From Guyanagaster necrorhizus (Eukaryota > Basidiomycota > Agaricomycetes > Agaricales > Physalacriaceae), in the NCBI RefSeq assembly GCF_019112545.1, contig NW_025064906.1, positions 289,100 through 353,099 on the forward strand: a stretch of DNA of 64,000 nt, given 5' to 3'. Below the pieces are notes generated by a model, which saw nothing but the letters and a program-made list of their open reading frames with translations, did not search any database and was not told the origin of the DNA. Both the position numbers and the translations under genes were made by a program. Numbering within the stretch: the stretch's first letter is position 1; every line of letters starts with the position of its first letter. Of the stretch, positions 49,003 through 60,997 are shown one piece after another.

Positions 49003-50474
49003 TCAGGCAGACAGAGGCTCCACATTAAATGAGATGGAAGGAGCAGAAGGAGTCTCGGTCTCCACAGGAGTGGGATCTCCAGAGTCTGCTGGCACTGGAA
49101 CTGAGGGATGAAGGGCAGACTGGATGCACTCAAGTTCATCAAAGAGGAAAGCATGCTGTTTCTTGGCAGTGTATAGAGTGTGCTGGAGCACAAGGACATC
49201 ACTCATGAGGGCACTATTGAGCTTAGCCAGATGCTCAGATCTCTCCACCATGAAATGACCTATGGCTGATCCTTTATAACTCTCACACAAAGCATCGACA
49301 CTAGGAGCAGCTCCCTCATCATCAGCAACTGAAAATATAAAGAGCACAATTAAAAAATGATATAGCAAGCAATGAAAAAAAGATACATACAGATACTAAC
49401 AAGTCCAAGAGCTGAGGCAGGGTGCCACTCTCCAATACCACAAGAACCATGATGGAAATACTCCTGGGCTGATGGAAGCAGAAACAATGGCTTAGCACAC
49501 TTGCAAGTGTGAGCACCATCTTTGCTGATAAACCTTTGGAAAGTTGCCTGAGCCACTTTACTGGTCAGAAACACAAGTGGTAGATAAGAAAAGGAGATAA
49601 CATACCTGACTCTTGTTGGAGCAATCAGCAAAAGAATGACTATTGGCACCACAATGCACACAGAAAGATGGCTCCTTCTAGAATTACAATCTCTTAGTGA
49701 AAGAGACACCAATAACATGCAAAGACTCTGACCTTGTAGGGTTCCTTATGCTTGTCCCCAGTAATCACATCGCCAGACCTAGCCTTGGAAAACTTCAGAA
49801 ACCACCCAGCCCTGAAGGCCTCCTCATCAATAACTATCTTGAGGAGATTGGACATCAGATAGTCAAGCAGAGATCATGAAGACTAGACATACTTTAATAG
49901 ACTTGGTATCAGAATCAGAATGGACTGCTACCTTGTCTGAGTCATCCTCATCATCATCAGACTCAGTATCAATGGTGACACAAGAATGATGAATAGCATG
50001 GCCTTTGCCCTTATTGCATGCAATGACTCTGGTCTAGCAGGAGAAAATCAGTCAGAGGAACTATTAAACAGAGAAAACAATTACAAACTGACTTAGAGTC
50101 ATAATGAGGGCCAGTCGAAATGGAAGGAGCACCTGGCCCACCATCTGCAAGCTGACCTCACTCACTTTGAACTCATCCAGTGATGGTCTTGAGCACCTTA
50201 TGGATAGGCTGCTCAGAAGTATTAGTATGAAATTCCTTTTCAATAGCAGTGCAAGCATGAAAAACTGACTTCTTGAGGTTCTTATCTCTGGTGAGCTCGC
50301 TTTTATAATGCTCAAGATGAGACTATCATGTAGAAGTCAGTAAAACAGCAGAAATAATATACAAACACATATGGTATACTCCTGGAGTTGATCAAAATGA
50401 TTATTCACAGTAGTAGCAGGATCCTTACAGAGGGACATGATGACAGCCTTCACAACAATGAAAGTAGGGATCAT
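49003..50474 (-). pseudogene. Minus-strand multi-exon gene A with CCHC zinc knuckle
   Basis: Seven exons can be joined: 50474 to about 50369, 50322-50093, 50028-49893, 49837-49733, 49677-49606, 49555-49391 and 49328-49003. The introns are 46-64 nt, GT-AG. The protein starts MIPTFIVVKAVIMSLC. It has an acidic patch (DTESDDDEDDSDK), then CVHCGANSHSFADC (CX2CX4HX4C), HTCKCAKPLFLLP, and a helical tail (VLVLQHTLYTAKKQH) before TAG. Exon joins keep the frame. Two TGA codons in exon 2 sit where CGA Arg would fit, so this copy is damaged by deamination rather than by loss of structure. Function unknown; a nucleic-acid-binding role is inferred from the knuckle. It lies inside the giant Gypsy, opposite in strand to gag-pol. 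Confidence 0.6.
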
Positions 50475-51377
50475 TTTGACAGAGAATGGAGAAGAAATAG
50501 ACAAGTAACAGCAAAGACAATAAGAGAGGTGGTGAGTGGAGTCAAAATAAGACAAAAAACCCTCAACCTTTATACTCATGTGATAATAATATTTGATCAG
50601 AAAAATAATAACAGAAAAAGAAATTCTGTGAGAAAGGACAGACATTAAGAGTGCTGAGCTCAGAAAACTAACATTTGACATGTGTGGGACCCAGAAACCT
50701 GATCTGGCCTTATAAAATAAATGAATTGTCATTTGAATTATAACTGAGGACAGTTAGATGCTTTTGGTGTAGGGGATATAGTGGTATACCTAGGGTATTA
50801 CCATAACAGAGACAGTAAATTTTGCGATTGCAAGCTCTGCTAGGCATAGAAACAGAAGAATAAAAAAGAAATAACAGAATAATGACAGAAAATCAAATTA
50901 TTAATAGCAGTGACAGATCCAGACAGTTAAAGGAGAGTCAACATGCAATGATACCAACATCCCACCAAGGAAATAAAAAGAACAGGTTGAAAGAGAGCAA
51001 CAGGACAGCTTATGAAATAACAGAAAAGGAGAAATAATGAATAAAGAATACCGATATGTGGGACTCAGGTATGAGCTCAACATAGTAATCAGGGCTCTTG
51101 TAAGCCAGAGAGATTGAAATATGAAACTCAGACTCAGCTGAAATCAAAAAGAGCACAATAAAAGAGGTATATTGGTATACTAAAATTCTACAGGCCTGCA
51201 AGAAAAAGAGTGCACAATATGACAACAAGCTATGAACAGAGTGCTACTACTAGCTGCATCTAAAGACTCTGAGTGCAGCTATAAATAAAGAAGAATACCT
51301 ACAAGAAAACATAGTGTGAAGAAAAGAAACAGAAAGAAGTATAAGCACCTAAGATGTGTTAAGAGAGGTACTGGGCT
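50475..51377. other. Spacer between minus-strand genes A and B
   Basis: AT-rich. It holds the presumed promoter of gene A. No other feature is clear. Confidence 0.4.
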
Positions 51378-54002
51378 TTACTCAGTGTCAGAGCTAGACA
51401 CTGCAGCATCCCCATCAATAGATGCATTCTTAGAACCAGGATGTACCAAGAAAGATTTGAGGAGATCAGAGACCTGTGCATAAGCTTTGATGATCTCAGC
51501 ACCATGCTCATGAGAAGCAATGACATCAAGACCATCAGTAAGCTCACCCACAACCTGCTGCTGGTCCTCATACAAGAGCTGAAGGAACCTCACAAGCAGC
51601 TTGATCTCAATCTCAATATGCTCGATATGGTCAATACCACAATGAATAGCTAAGAACAAGACAATCAGATAGACCAGAAATGAACAGAGATCAGAAAAGA
51701 CATACCACCATCATCACTGAGAATGAGAGGGTCTAATAAGATAGCAGCATGATGGAGCTGATTAGCATCCCAGCATGCAGAGCAATGGCCATGACAAGTG
51801 GATCTACAGTGCATACAAATCTCCTCGCCAACTCCACCCTCAAAAATGCACTCCTCAGGGAAACCAGCCAAAGTGCAGTTAAAGCATGGCCAGAAAAGCT
51901 AGTGAGCAAGGAAATAAGAACAGAAATGAGAAACAGAAAAGACAAACATACTAGAGGAGGATGGATAAAATAAGAATTTTTATTGGAATGACAACAGTAG
52001 ACATATTCCCAGCCACTGCACAATTGTGCAGGTGGTCTGTAAAGAAAATACAATCAGAATGTGAACAAAAAACAGAAAGAAAGGACTCACTTAGTCAAAG
52101 AGTCAGGAGCAACAGGAAGCATAGAAAGCTTCATGGATTCTAGGGCTTGATGGAAAGGAGGTTCATAGAACTGGAGATCAATGGCCAGGTGAAAGGCATA
52201 TGCATAAATGGTATGGTTAACAGTCTCTCCCACAGACATATTGGCAGGAGCTTTAGAAACTGTGGGAATAGACTGCTGCATACACTGAGAGTGGGGAGGC
52301 TTTCCAGAGGCCATCAGAATGGTCATCTCTTTGCATCAGGAATACACATGTGTAGGAGGAGGAGAAGCAGGTTTGGGAGAGGCTGGAAAGGCAAGATAAG
52401 TGATACCAGAGAGAGGCTCACCAGTCAGGGGATGATACACATGAGGAGAGGGAGATAACAGGCTGTTTAGAGCTGAAGAAACAGCCTCTGTGAGAGCACC
52501 TTCAGGACCCTCACTAGCAGGATCAGGGGTACTGACTGAGCATGGAGAAGAGCCAGCAGGCTTATCACTCTCCACAGCAGAAGGAGTACTGGTATCATGA
52601 TCAATGGGTGGAGCTGGAAGACAATATTAATCAGAGAATAAGGCAAAACCATAGAGAAGAAACAAAAGAATGCACTGGATGGGACAGAGAATTTGAGGGA
52701 GCCAGGAATTGGCTTCCACTGGAAGGTGGTCTGGGAAACTGAGAAAAGAGGTACCAAAGGCTGCATGTGAGACTGAGACAAGCTAGCCACACTAAGAGAA
52801 ATAGAAGATGAGAGGAATATGGCTGAAGATGGCTGAGGGCAATATAAACAATGTACAGGATAGGCTTGGCCCTCTTAGAGGCAGAGGCAGGTACAGGCTA
52901 GGAAAAGAGAAAAGGAATAAGTACAGGCAAAGAGGAATCAGAAAGATTGACTTACAGGAGCCAGGATTCCAGTCTCCTGCTGATGTTTATAAACCACTGT
53001 GGCCCTCTGCAAAGGCAAAGACAATGAGAAGGTGAAAATCCAGATATGAAAAGGGATAACCTACCAAGCCAGAACTGACAGCTGAAAGAACCATGGAGAT
53101 AGTATTTTTAGTAACAGGAGAGAAACCTAGAAAAAGGAAAGGAGCTACAGTAAGAAAGAGAGAGACAGAGCACAACTTATTAGATTCTCTTGAAACCTAG
53201 GGGGTCCTGATAGGTGTCAGCCAGGGGATTCTGCAAGTAGGGCAATAGTATGAGCTAACAGAGATACAGAAGAGCAACAAAGATCAGAACTCACCCAGAT
53301 AAGCTAGCCTCAGGTTTCATGACTTTAGGGACTAAGGCAGTAAGGCCAATGACCACTGGAGCAGGAGGGGCAGAGATAGCATGTGAAGGGAGCAGGAGCT
53401 GGTGAGGAATGGAGGATAGATTCCCATCCTTATAACCTGGCTCTCCAGGCAGAAGAAGAGAAGCATCATAGTCCCACTAGCATGAGGGAAATATGAGTGA
53501 GCAAAGCAGGCTGAGAAATAAGAGAACATACTGAGGAATTCTTATGCTCCATCTCTGTAAGTGCCCAAGCTTTTCACTCTTTGCATTGAAGATGGGTAGG
53601 GATATGCTGAACAAGCTTGGCAAGCTCTAGACAAAAGGACACACTATAGTTGGAGTCATGCAGGTCAAAATGCATGAGACTGGCATGATATGCTGCCTAC
53701 AGAGGCAAAGTAGGTATGAATGGCAAGTTAATGAATAGGAAGTAAGCATGCATCAAGTAAGAGGTTGCCTGGTTAACAGCAACAATGAGGTCCTGTGGCT
53801 CCACAATATCTGCTACAGAAGAATCAAAGTATGCAGCTATGAAGGTATGGGCACCAATGAGATTAGCTATGAGAGTGGCCACAGGGATAGCAAGTGAAGG
53901 GACAAAGGTTGTCATAGTGAGGAAAGCTAGAGAAACAGCATGGAATATGTTGGAAGAGTGAAGTGGAGGGAAAGAAAGAAAGAAACAGCATGAGAATGGC
54001 AC
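51378..54002 (-). pseudogene. Minus-strand multi-exon gene B with Cys/His cluster
   Basis: The last exon 51649-51378 joins the exon 51872-51706 through a 56-nt intron (51650-51705) in frame, giving SDDG then AIHCGIDHIEHIEIE. The upstream exon holds EECIFEGGVGEEICMHC, then RSTCHGHCSACW, a likely zinc-binding cluster. Further upstream are 52330-52100 (KAPANMSVGETVNHTIY), 52620-52336 (Pro/Ser-rich, with HVYHPLTGEPLSGITYL) and 54002-53550 (MTTFVPSLAIPVATLIANL ... VADIVEPQDLIVAV ... EMEHKN). TAG/TGA stops occur in the 53.2-53.7 kb part. Layout (N-terminal helical part, Ser/Pro-rich middle, cysteine cluster, helical tail) resembles the gene at 26.2-28.25 kb. Function unknown. Confidence 0.5.
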
Positions 54003-55676
54003 CCATTGATGTGCTTAGTAACAGCTAAGTGACTAAGAGAAGTGAATGAGGAATGAACTCTCAAACACCAACACCTAACCACTCAATACACAATCACCAA
54101 ATACAGTTGAGGTCAGTTGTTTCGAATACAATAAAAGCACTCTTGCAGTCTTAAGTAAAATTGAAGAAACAGTTAATAAAGACAGTTATTTAACTCTATC
54201 TTGCTTTCAAAGATGCAATACTCATGAGAGTAGTTTATAGCAATGTTTAAGTATGATTAGGACTTAGAATCACCACCAAATTGTGCTTCAAACCAACTTA
54301 GAATATTCTGACACCCAATAAACTCCAAAACCCAAATACTAAGTCTATCAAGCACTTAGGCTTGACTAGCTGCACTCTTGGCTGGCTAGTGGTCCTCAAA
54401 ACTGAAGAACTTGTATTCTGATGCTGAAACCCTTATAGTTTGAAACCCAAATTAATCCAAAACCCAAAATATAGTTATTATTCCAATCTAATCCTCTCTC
54501 TAAGTGACAAAGCAACTTAAATAAATCACTAAGTCNNNNNNNNNNNNNNNNNNNNNNNNNNNNNNNNNNNNNNNNNNNNNNNNNNNNNNNNNNNNNNNNN
54601 NNNNNNNNNNNNNNNNNNNNNNNNNNNNNNNNNNNNNNNNNNNNNNNNNNNNNNNNNNNNNNNNNNNNNNNNNNNNNNNNNNNNNNNNNNNNNNNNNNNN
54701 NNNNNNNNNNNNNNNNNNNNNNNNNNNNNNNNNNNNNNNNNNNNNNNNNNNNNNNNNNNNNNNNNNNNNNNNNNNNNNNNCTTTCTGTCTACTCAAAGTT
54801 TTAATCCTCTGAGTTATTCTTAGTAGCTTGATCGATCAGGCCTGATCAGGCCTGGTCAACCAGTCCTATCCACTCTATTCCTCTCAATTCTAAGTCCTTT
54901 AGGTCACCTGATATCTAGAAAATTTGGACTTAGGCATTTGAGTCAAAACTCATAGTGCTAGCCACAGATCATTGGGTCTCACTTCTTACTGCTTCTGGAT
55001 GATACTATCTCTACTCAATACTCTACAACTGGCTATGGTATTATATCTCTAGCTGTCTTAGAATATACTTGTCTTAGTGGCATATAGAATTGGCTCCATT
55101 TGAGGTACCATTTCTAAGTCCAACTTGGACTTAGTATTTTCCAAGGTGTGGTGCAGAACTTTTCTAAGTTCAAACCTGACTTAGGATTTTTATCCTTAGA
55201 CCATGTTATTTTACAAAGTCTCTTTTGGACTTAGTATTGGTGACTAGCATGACTATCAGCTCAGAGCCTCAGCCATAGTCCTCTACTGGCTAATGATTCT
55301 CAGTTACTAGCATATTCTAGTGTGTTATGCAGAATTTGCAAATTATAGAGCTGGACATATAGCCTGCATATCACCATGCCTGATAAATCATCAGATATGA
55401 GAATTTCTTATATAAGTACAATGTGTACATGCTCAAACTGGGCCAGCATACTATTGGAAAGCAGTGAGTAAGCAGGTACATGTGTGGGCAACTCAGTTGG
55501 ATGTTTCAGCATCACTGAAGCTTGGGATCTGATCCTGTGTGGACCAGGGGATGTCCTATTGTCCAGTGATTGGGTCTATGACAGAACACAGTGAATTTAA
55601 CACAATAATATTGAAATACAGACATGAGTACCTACTGAAGAGACTATGGAAGGTCCAGATTTTAGTGGGGGGGATA
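54003..55676. other. Subterminal non-coding region with palindromic repeats and assembly gap
   Basis: No coding sequence. CTAAGTCC/GGACTTAG words recur between about 54260 and 55240; the clearest is a 21-bp palindrome, CTAAGTCCAA-C-TTGGACTTAG, at about 55115-55135, with decayed copies about 50 bp apart downstream. GATCAGGCCT repeats at about 54833-54860. It contains the N-run and ends at the purine tract before the right LTR. Confidence 0.5.
54536..54780. other. Assembly gap (245 N)
   Basis: A run of 245 undetermined bases. Sequence left and right of it is joined by scaffolding only. Confidence 1.
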
Positions 55677-57501
55677 TGACACATCCTCTCCATGTTCAGG
55701 CATGTAAAATTGTGAAAATTGCAAATACATGGACCGCATTCCAGTCCAGTAAGCATGTAACAGAAAATAGGACTAGAGCACACAGAAACCTAGCTATTAT
55801 AATGCTAAACTGAAGTAACAATAAGCAGAGTGCATGGCCTAGTAACAGACTAATACCAGAGGGGTTAGGCTGCATGTGAGGTCCCAGCACTTGGCCCTAA
55901 ATGCACCAATACTATTACAAGAGGATATGCTAAAAATAAAAAAATTATGATTGAAATATGATCGGTAAGTCTGATCACATTGATCAAAGATACACAGCCA
56001 TTGATGCCCTGATGAGATATGCCTTAGAACAGAAAACTGAGACCCAAAGAAAGGTATCTGAGTAATGGGTATTGAACAGAGGAATAGACAGATGACAACA
56101 AGCTAACAAGTAGAGGAATATTACTCTAGAAATGAATAGTATGGATACTGCTCTGAGCCTTGTGCATATACATATAGTGCCTTAGCATGCATAACATAGC
56201 GAGAGACTCTGCATCATACTGAGAAATGGCACCTTTGGTGAGTCAGATGGAATAACTGGTTGGACACAGAGAAGCAGAACATAGCCATTGTGGCTGGCTC
56301 CTGGCATGAGAAATAACTCCAGGAGTCTGAAACAGTTTACTGATATCAGAGATGTCACTGAGAAAATAAAAAAATGAGCAGACCTGATGAGGCCAGCTAG
56401 CTGATGTCAGCTAGCAAAGAAACAGCAGACAGTCATTGCCCAGAAGAGAATAAGCATGGTAACTGCAATATGCATGCAAATAATACCTGTGGGATCTGGC
56501 ATGGAGTCCTGCACTTTGAGGATACCATAGTAGGATTGTATTAGTAAGTATCCTAATAGAGTATTTAAATACAGTATTGTATGACTGGGAGAGGGAGTTT
56601 CTGACCCCCCACAGTTGCAGTGTATTGGGTACAGAAAGCCTTGCACTCTAGCTCTGGGCCTGTGTTAGTAACTCCAGGTGAGAGAATAAACTGATTATTG
56701 ATATCATTAAGAGCACTGTGAGAACTAAGTGAGGCATCAAAGCTCACAAAGGACTTGAGCCCAGTTTGATAAGAGGTTTTAGATTGTGCTTTAACCTGAG
56801 AATAAGAGAGCAGTGTCTAAAAGGCATCATCTTGAGTTTTTGAGGTATTGGTAATGCATGGTACTACAGGTGGCAGAGGTTCAAACCCTTTGGCTTGATT
56901 AGTGTGTGCTTTTGTATTATTTCCACAGATTGGCAGAGGTTCAAACCTTTTAGTCTGTCAGATGGAGTTTTATTGTGTTTGTGTCTCTGGATCACATAAG
57001 TTTGAATCCTGTGAGTCTACGATTGGTTTGCAAACTTGTAAACAGAGATCTGCACTTTTAGTCACTTATGGATGTGTTTGTGATTGGTTTCTGCTTAGAG
57101 TGCAAAGATTTAAGTTGTGTATTATGTGCGTTAGAGATTTGAGTTGATCTGAGCTGTGCTTGGAACTATTTGAGAGTTTTGAAGGAGTGTTTTGATGTAT
57201 TATATTGAACTGCAGTACACTTTGCCTTGAGACCTGATAACACCAGTTGCCACCTCTTGTTTTGATAAAACGAAAAGCTTTAAGACTTAGAAAGGCCTCA
57301 GACTGTTGTAAGCATGCTATTACTGTTCATGCACTGTGATCTCATTGAAGAAGACAATTATATTTATTGATTGCTACTTTTATCACATTATAATCCCCCC
57401 ACAAACTAAGAGTTTTGTGTGTGTATATTAGTGTGAGTGTGGACAGTGGATAATGCTCTGCTATATCTGTTTTCACCTTACATGCACACAGATCCTCTTC
57501 A
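55677..57501 (+). repeat. 1.8-kb LTR, right
   Basis: 1825 bp, TGACACATCCTCTCC to GATCCTCTTCA. It belongs to the same family as 40012-41813 but is clearly more divergent from it than the solo LTR at 18456-20256 is. It includes an extra partial repeat of the ggcagaggttcaaaccc segment (about 56870-56950). Confidence 0.85.
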
Positions 57502-57710
57502 ACAGTAAACAGTATTTAAGCAGGCTCGCTCTTGCTGGTAATCCCCAGCTTCAAGCTAAAGTTTATTTATACCATTCTACTCTCAAGCTACACTATTAGC
57601 CTTATGACACATCATAGCAAATCACATTAGTGAACTCAGACAACTACCCAAAGTGCAAGGTAGCTTCTGTTTATCATGTGGTCCTACTCACATGATGCTT
57701 GGGTCTAACA
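57502..57710 (+). repeat. 3' half of a Gypsy LTR, truncated on its left
   Basis: The motif order matches the element 2 LTR: a TATA-like TATTTAAG (57513), AGCTTCAAGCTAAAG (57547, 34 bp downstream), TACCATTCTACTCT, and the end GCTTGGGTCTAACA. The 5' half is cut off by the 1.8-kb LTR and is not found on the far side of the giant element. Confidence 0.75.
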
Positions 57711-57799
57711 ATAAGTTCAGATCATGATCCAAGTCAGCTGCCACTGACTGATGTCATATCTTCAAGTACATTCTTGTACTCACTCAGGATTGCTATCCC

Positions 57800-58603
57800 A
57801 ACACACTCTCTCAATTCCAAGTTCCTAGAATACCTGCAGATAGATACTCATATAACAGTCTTGGTAGACCTTTAGTGAATATATCTGCTAAGTTCTCTTC
57901 TGATGTGCAGTGCTGAACTTTGACTTTATTTGAAGCTATGCACTCATGAACAAAGTGGTGCCATATATCTATGTGCTTCAATCATGCATAGAATATAGAG
58001 TTCTCAGCAAATTTGATTGCTGATTGATTGTCAATAAAAATAGTTATTGCTTTATAAGGTGGCAATCCTAATTCAGTTAAGAGTGCTCATAGCCAAATTA
58101 CTTCCTGGGTTGTGTGTGCAAGGACTATATATTCTGCTTCCATAGTGGATAAGGCTATGGTGGGCTGTTTCTTTGAACTCCAAGTAACAGCTCCCTCTGC
58201 ATAGATACAGACATAACCAGATGTTGATCTTCTATCTATTCTGTCTTCTCTCCAGTCTGAGTCTGAATAAGGTATCAGCTCATCCATAGTCTCTCTGTAT
58301 GTGATTCCAAAGTCTAGAGTTCTCTTCAGATAGTGGAAAACTCACTTCAAGACTGTGACATGCTCAGCAGCTGGATTCTGCATGTGCTTATTTAATTCAG
58401 TGACAGCATATGCAATGTCAGGCTAGGATCCATTGGCCACATACATTAGTGATCTGACACCAGTATGGTAATATTGCCTGATGGCTGTGTCAACACCTTA
58501 TGAATCTTCTATCGGAATTTTCTCTAGCCGTATATTTGGATCCATAGGTATTTTGACTGGTTTGCAGTCATTCATGCCTATTTGCTCAAGTACTTTGAGA
58601 ATA
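57800..58603 (-). pseudogene. Copia RT end and RNase H
   Basis: From the transposon junction the minus strand reads ILKVLEQIGMNDCKPVKIPM, a hallmark of the Copia RT end. RNase H follows: YSDSDWREDRIDRRSTSGY, then KKQPTIALSTMEAEY (58287-58087), then IDNQSAIKFAEN, and the end ENLADIFTKGLP near 57870. One TGA interrupts it near 58005. A TGA at about 57815 may be the natural or an early stop. Confidence 0.8.
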
Positions 58604-58626
58604 CAGTTGACTATCTCACAATGCAT
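58604..58626 (+). repeat. Left terminal inverted repeat, pogo-like copy 2
   Basis: CAGTTGACTATCTCACAATG plus CAT, an exact reverse complement of the right end. Confidence 0.95.
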
Positions 58627-58886
58627 GATGTCAAAATGCATAATTCTGACTTTGCATATGGATTGGGTTGGAACACAGTTGGGGAGCAGAGAAATAGGCT
58701 AGAAATGCATATTGCATAATGCATATAGTTTTAGTTAGGAATATGCACTGTCAGATCCAAAATTGTAGTAAGCTGATATGACATTGTACATATATTAAAA
58801 CAATAAAGAACATAATTTGTTTGTATAGACTATGACAAACACAAAAAAAGTTATTGTAAAGTGACACAGCCTATATCTCTATAAAT

Positions 58887-60896
58887 ATGCCTTCTGAACC
58901 AACACAAAAATTATATGCTAAACCTGGAAATCCATATGAGCATATAAAACAAAAGGAGAAAGTTCCAATATACACATCATTAGCTCAGCCTCCAAAGCAG
59001 ATCTCTCACACACACCTCACAACAGGAGACTGGCTTGTAGTATTCAAATATGTTGATAACCATCCTTCTCATCAACATGCTGATATTGTGGCACATTTCA
59101 CAAACTGAAAGGAAGGTGCACTGCTCTTTACCCAACCAACTCTTTCACAGAAACTGGCATCTTATACAAAAATTGAACAGCATGCAAATGAGAACCCTAA
59201 TGTATTATCATCTAAAAAGTCTCACATTGTCATCCAACCTGATGTGGAGCATACTGTTGCATCCTGGTATCAGAATATGCAGCTCCAAAGTGAAACTGTG
59301 ACTGGTGCAATGCTGATAGAGAAGTGAAATCAGATTGAAAATCTGATGAATATTCCAGAGGATCAGTGTTTGAAAGGAGAGAGATGGTTGAGGTCATTCT
59401 GCAAGGCATGGAAGATTCAGGAGGTTCAGTGGCATGGAGAAGCAGGCTCAGTAGATATAGTGGCAGTGGAAAAAGAATATGTGCACCTTCACAGCATTAT
59501 GGTGAAATATGTGATGCAGAACAGATGGAATATTGATGAATCTGGTCTTGTCATCTTTGTCATCTCAGATTGTATCTTGGCATCTGGTCCTATGAGTGGA
59601 TGGAAACAGGACAAGTTCTGCATCACCATGTGTTTTGCCATGAATGCAGATGGGAGTGAGTGGATGCCAGTTGTTTTTATTGGAAAGTTAAAGCAACCAT
59701 GGTGTTTCAAAAAAAAGAGTCCAACAGTGATAGGATTCTATTATTAGAATAACAAGAAGGTCTGGATGATGAGCAAAATATTTACAGACTGGATGAAGAT
59801 GTTTGATTTAAAGATAAAGAGGGAGATGTGACAGGTTCTGCTGACCTTAGACAACTTTCAAGGGCATTTCATCACTTATACATCCTATAACACAAAGCTG
59901 GAGTTTTTCAAGCTCAACATGACTCTATATGTCCAGCCACTAGATGCTGGTATTATCTGCTGCTGCAAGGCATATTATCAGAATGCCATGTGTATCCATG
60001 CACTTGATCTTAATGATCTTGGAGAGTCTGAGATCTTCAAGCTTGATCTCCTTGAAGCTATGACTATTGCTCATGATGCTTGGGCAAATGTCAGCAGTGA
60101 AATGATAGCAAACTGCTGGAAACACACTAGTATAATGCCTGACAATGCACCTGAATCACAGTCCACCACACCATCCAATGATTTCTAAGACACCTCACTC
60201 CTTAAGTCTGCATGGAACCTTATTCATGACTTTGCCTCAACAGACAAATACATGCTTCCAGAGATTGAACAGGCATTGCAGAATCTGCTTGGAAACCAAT
60301 ATTCTGATGCTGACTGGTGTCCTGCTCTTATGGCTGTTATGAATGCAAAGAACAATGTTGGTAAAGCACTGGAGGCAGTCAATCAGTTGGCTCCTTTGTC
60401 ACAGTCAAAAATAAACACACCTTCCACCCAAATTGCTCCCATTCAACAGCTCCAGACAGCAGAGATAATGTTGAAGGACTATCTTGTCAAATTAAAACAA
60501 TGAAATCACATGTTTAGTCTCATTCCAACCATTGAAGAGATGGTTAGCCCTATTGCAGAAGAGTATACTGAAGATCTTGAGGTGATGCCAACAGATGAGG
60601 AGATTGTTGCTGCTGTCAAGCATGATATTTCAGTAGAAAATAGGGAAATAACTGTCATTGATGATGATGAGAAGGAAGAGGAGGAAGAGGAGGGTGAGAA
60701 AGAACAGACCTTAATAACTACAAGAGAAGAATTTGAGCTTATTTGAAAGCTAGAGGCATTTTGTGTTTCATAAGATGACCAGGATGGATTAGTACCACAG
60801 CTGAGGAAGTTGAGAGGAGCATTATTCAAGGAGATGCATGGAAAGCTGACCCAAAAGCCACTGACAGCATTTTGAGGCAATGACGACATTGTCACA
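58887..60896 (+). pseudogene. pogo/CENP-B-type transposase, full length, stopped
   Basis: About 670 codons lie in a single frame from ATG 58887 without a frameshift, broken by several stops (TGA at 59106, 59325, 60501 and others; TAA or TAG elsewhere). N-terminal helix-turn-helix: LTTGDWLVVFKYVDNHPSHQ. A second, Tc5-type DNA-binding domain contains GERWLRSFCKAW and HGEAGSVD. The DDE_1 catalytic domain has NIDESGL (Asp 1), NADGSEWMPVVFIGK, LTLDNFQGHF (Asp 2) and YVQPLDAGII (Asp 3), so all three acids remain. The tail is acidic with a Glu run. The enzyme would cut at the inverted repeats and insert at TA. Dead as it stands; the frame is well enough kept to suggest recent inactivation. Confidence 0.88.
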
Positions 60897-60974
60897 TGTC
60901 ACATGTCACATCATGTGCTGTTTTGATTCTGCATAAATCTATAAATGCATATGGTTTTGGTGTCTCCTGACCAT

Positions 60975-60997
60975 ATGCATTGTGAGATAGTCAACTG
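60975..60997 (-). repeat. Right terminal inverted repeat, pogo-like copy 2
   Basis: Exact 23-bp inverted copy of the left end and identical to 825-847 of copy 1. Confidence 0.95.

Larger units (their letters stand above)
40012..57501 (+). mobile_element. Giant Ty3/Gypsy structure with 1.8-kb LTRs and minus-strand genes
   Basis: LTR-like ends (40012-41813 and 55677-57501) enclose about 13.9 kb. Plus strand: gag, protease, RT, RNase H, integrase (42.2-48.7 kb). Minus strand: two multi-exon genes (49.0-54.0 kb). An unresolved N-gap follows at 54536-54780. TGGAGCCCACC starts three bases after the 5' LTR and looks like a tRNA-type primer site, unlike elements 1 and 2. A G-run (gtgggggggata) precedes the 3' LTR. 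The flanks (ACTGG and ACAGT) do not match, and the two LTRs differ strongly, so the structure may join two copies. Confidence 0.7.
58604..60997 (+). mobile_element. Complete pogo-like DNA transposon, copy 2
   Basis: 2394 bp, bounded by perfect 23-bp inverted repeats (58604-58626 and 60975-60997) and by TA on both sides (58602-58603 and 60998-60999). It sits in the Copia RT gene; joining the flanks at one TA gives the continuous Copia text QKVYILKVLEQIGM. Its transposase is one frame with in-frame stops. Confidence 0.95.

Noticed and set aside
50388..50648. Plus-strand 86-codon frame opposite gene A
   Set aside because: It is the shadow of gene A's first exon and upstream region; the minus strand has the splice signals and protein-like text.
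57502..57710. Copia 3' LTR on the minus strand
   Set aside because: Read on minus it begins TGTTAGACC, which is tempting. The internal blocks and the TATA to AGCTTCAAGCTA spacing match the plus-strand Gypsy LTRs much better.
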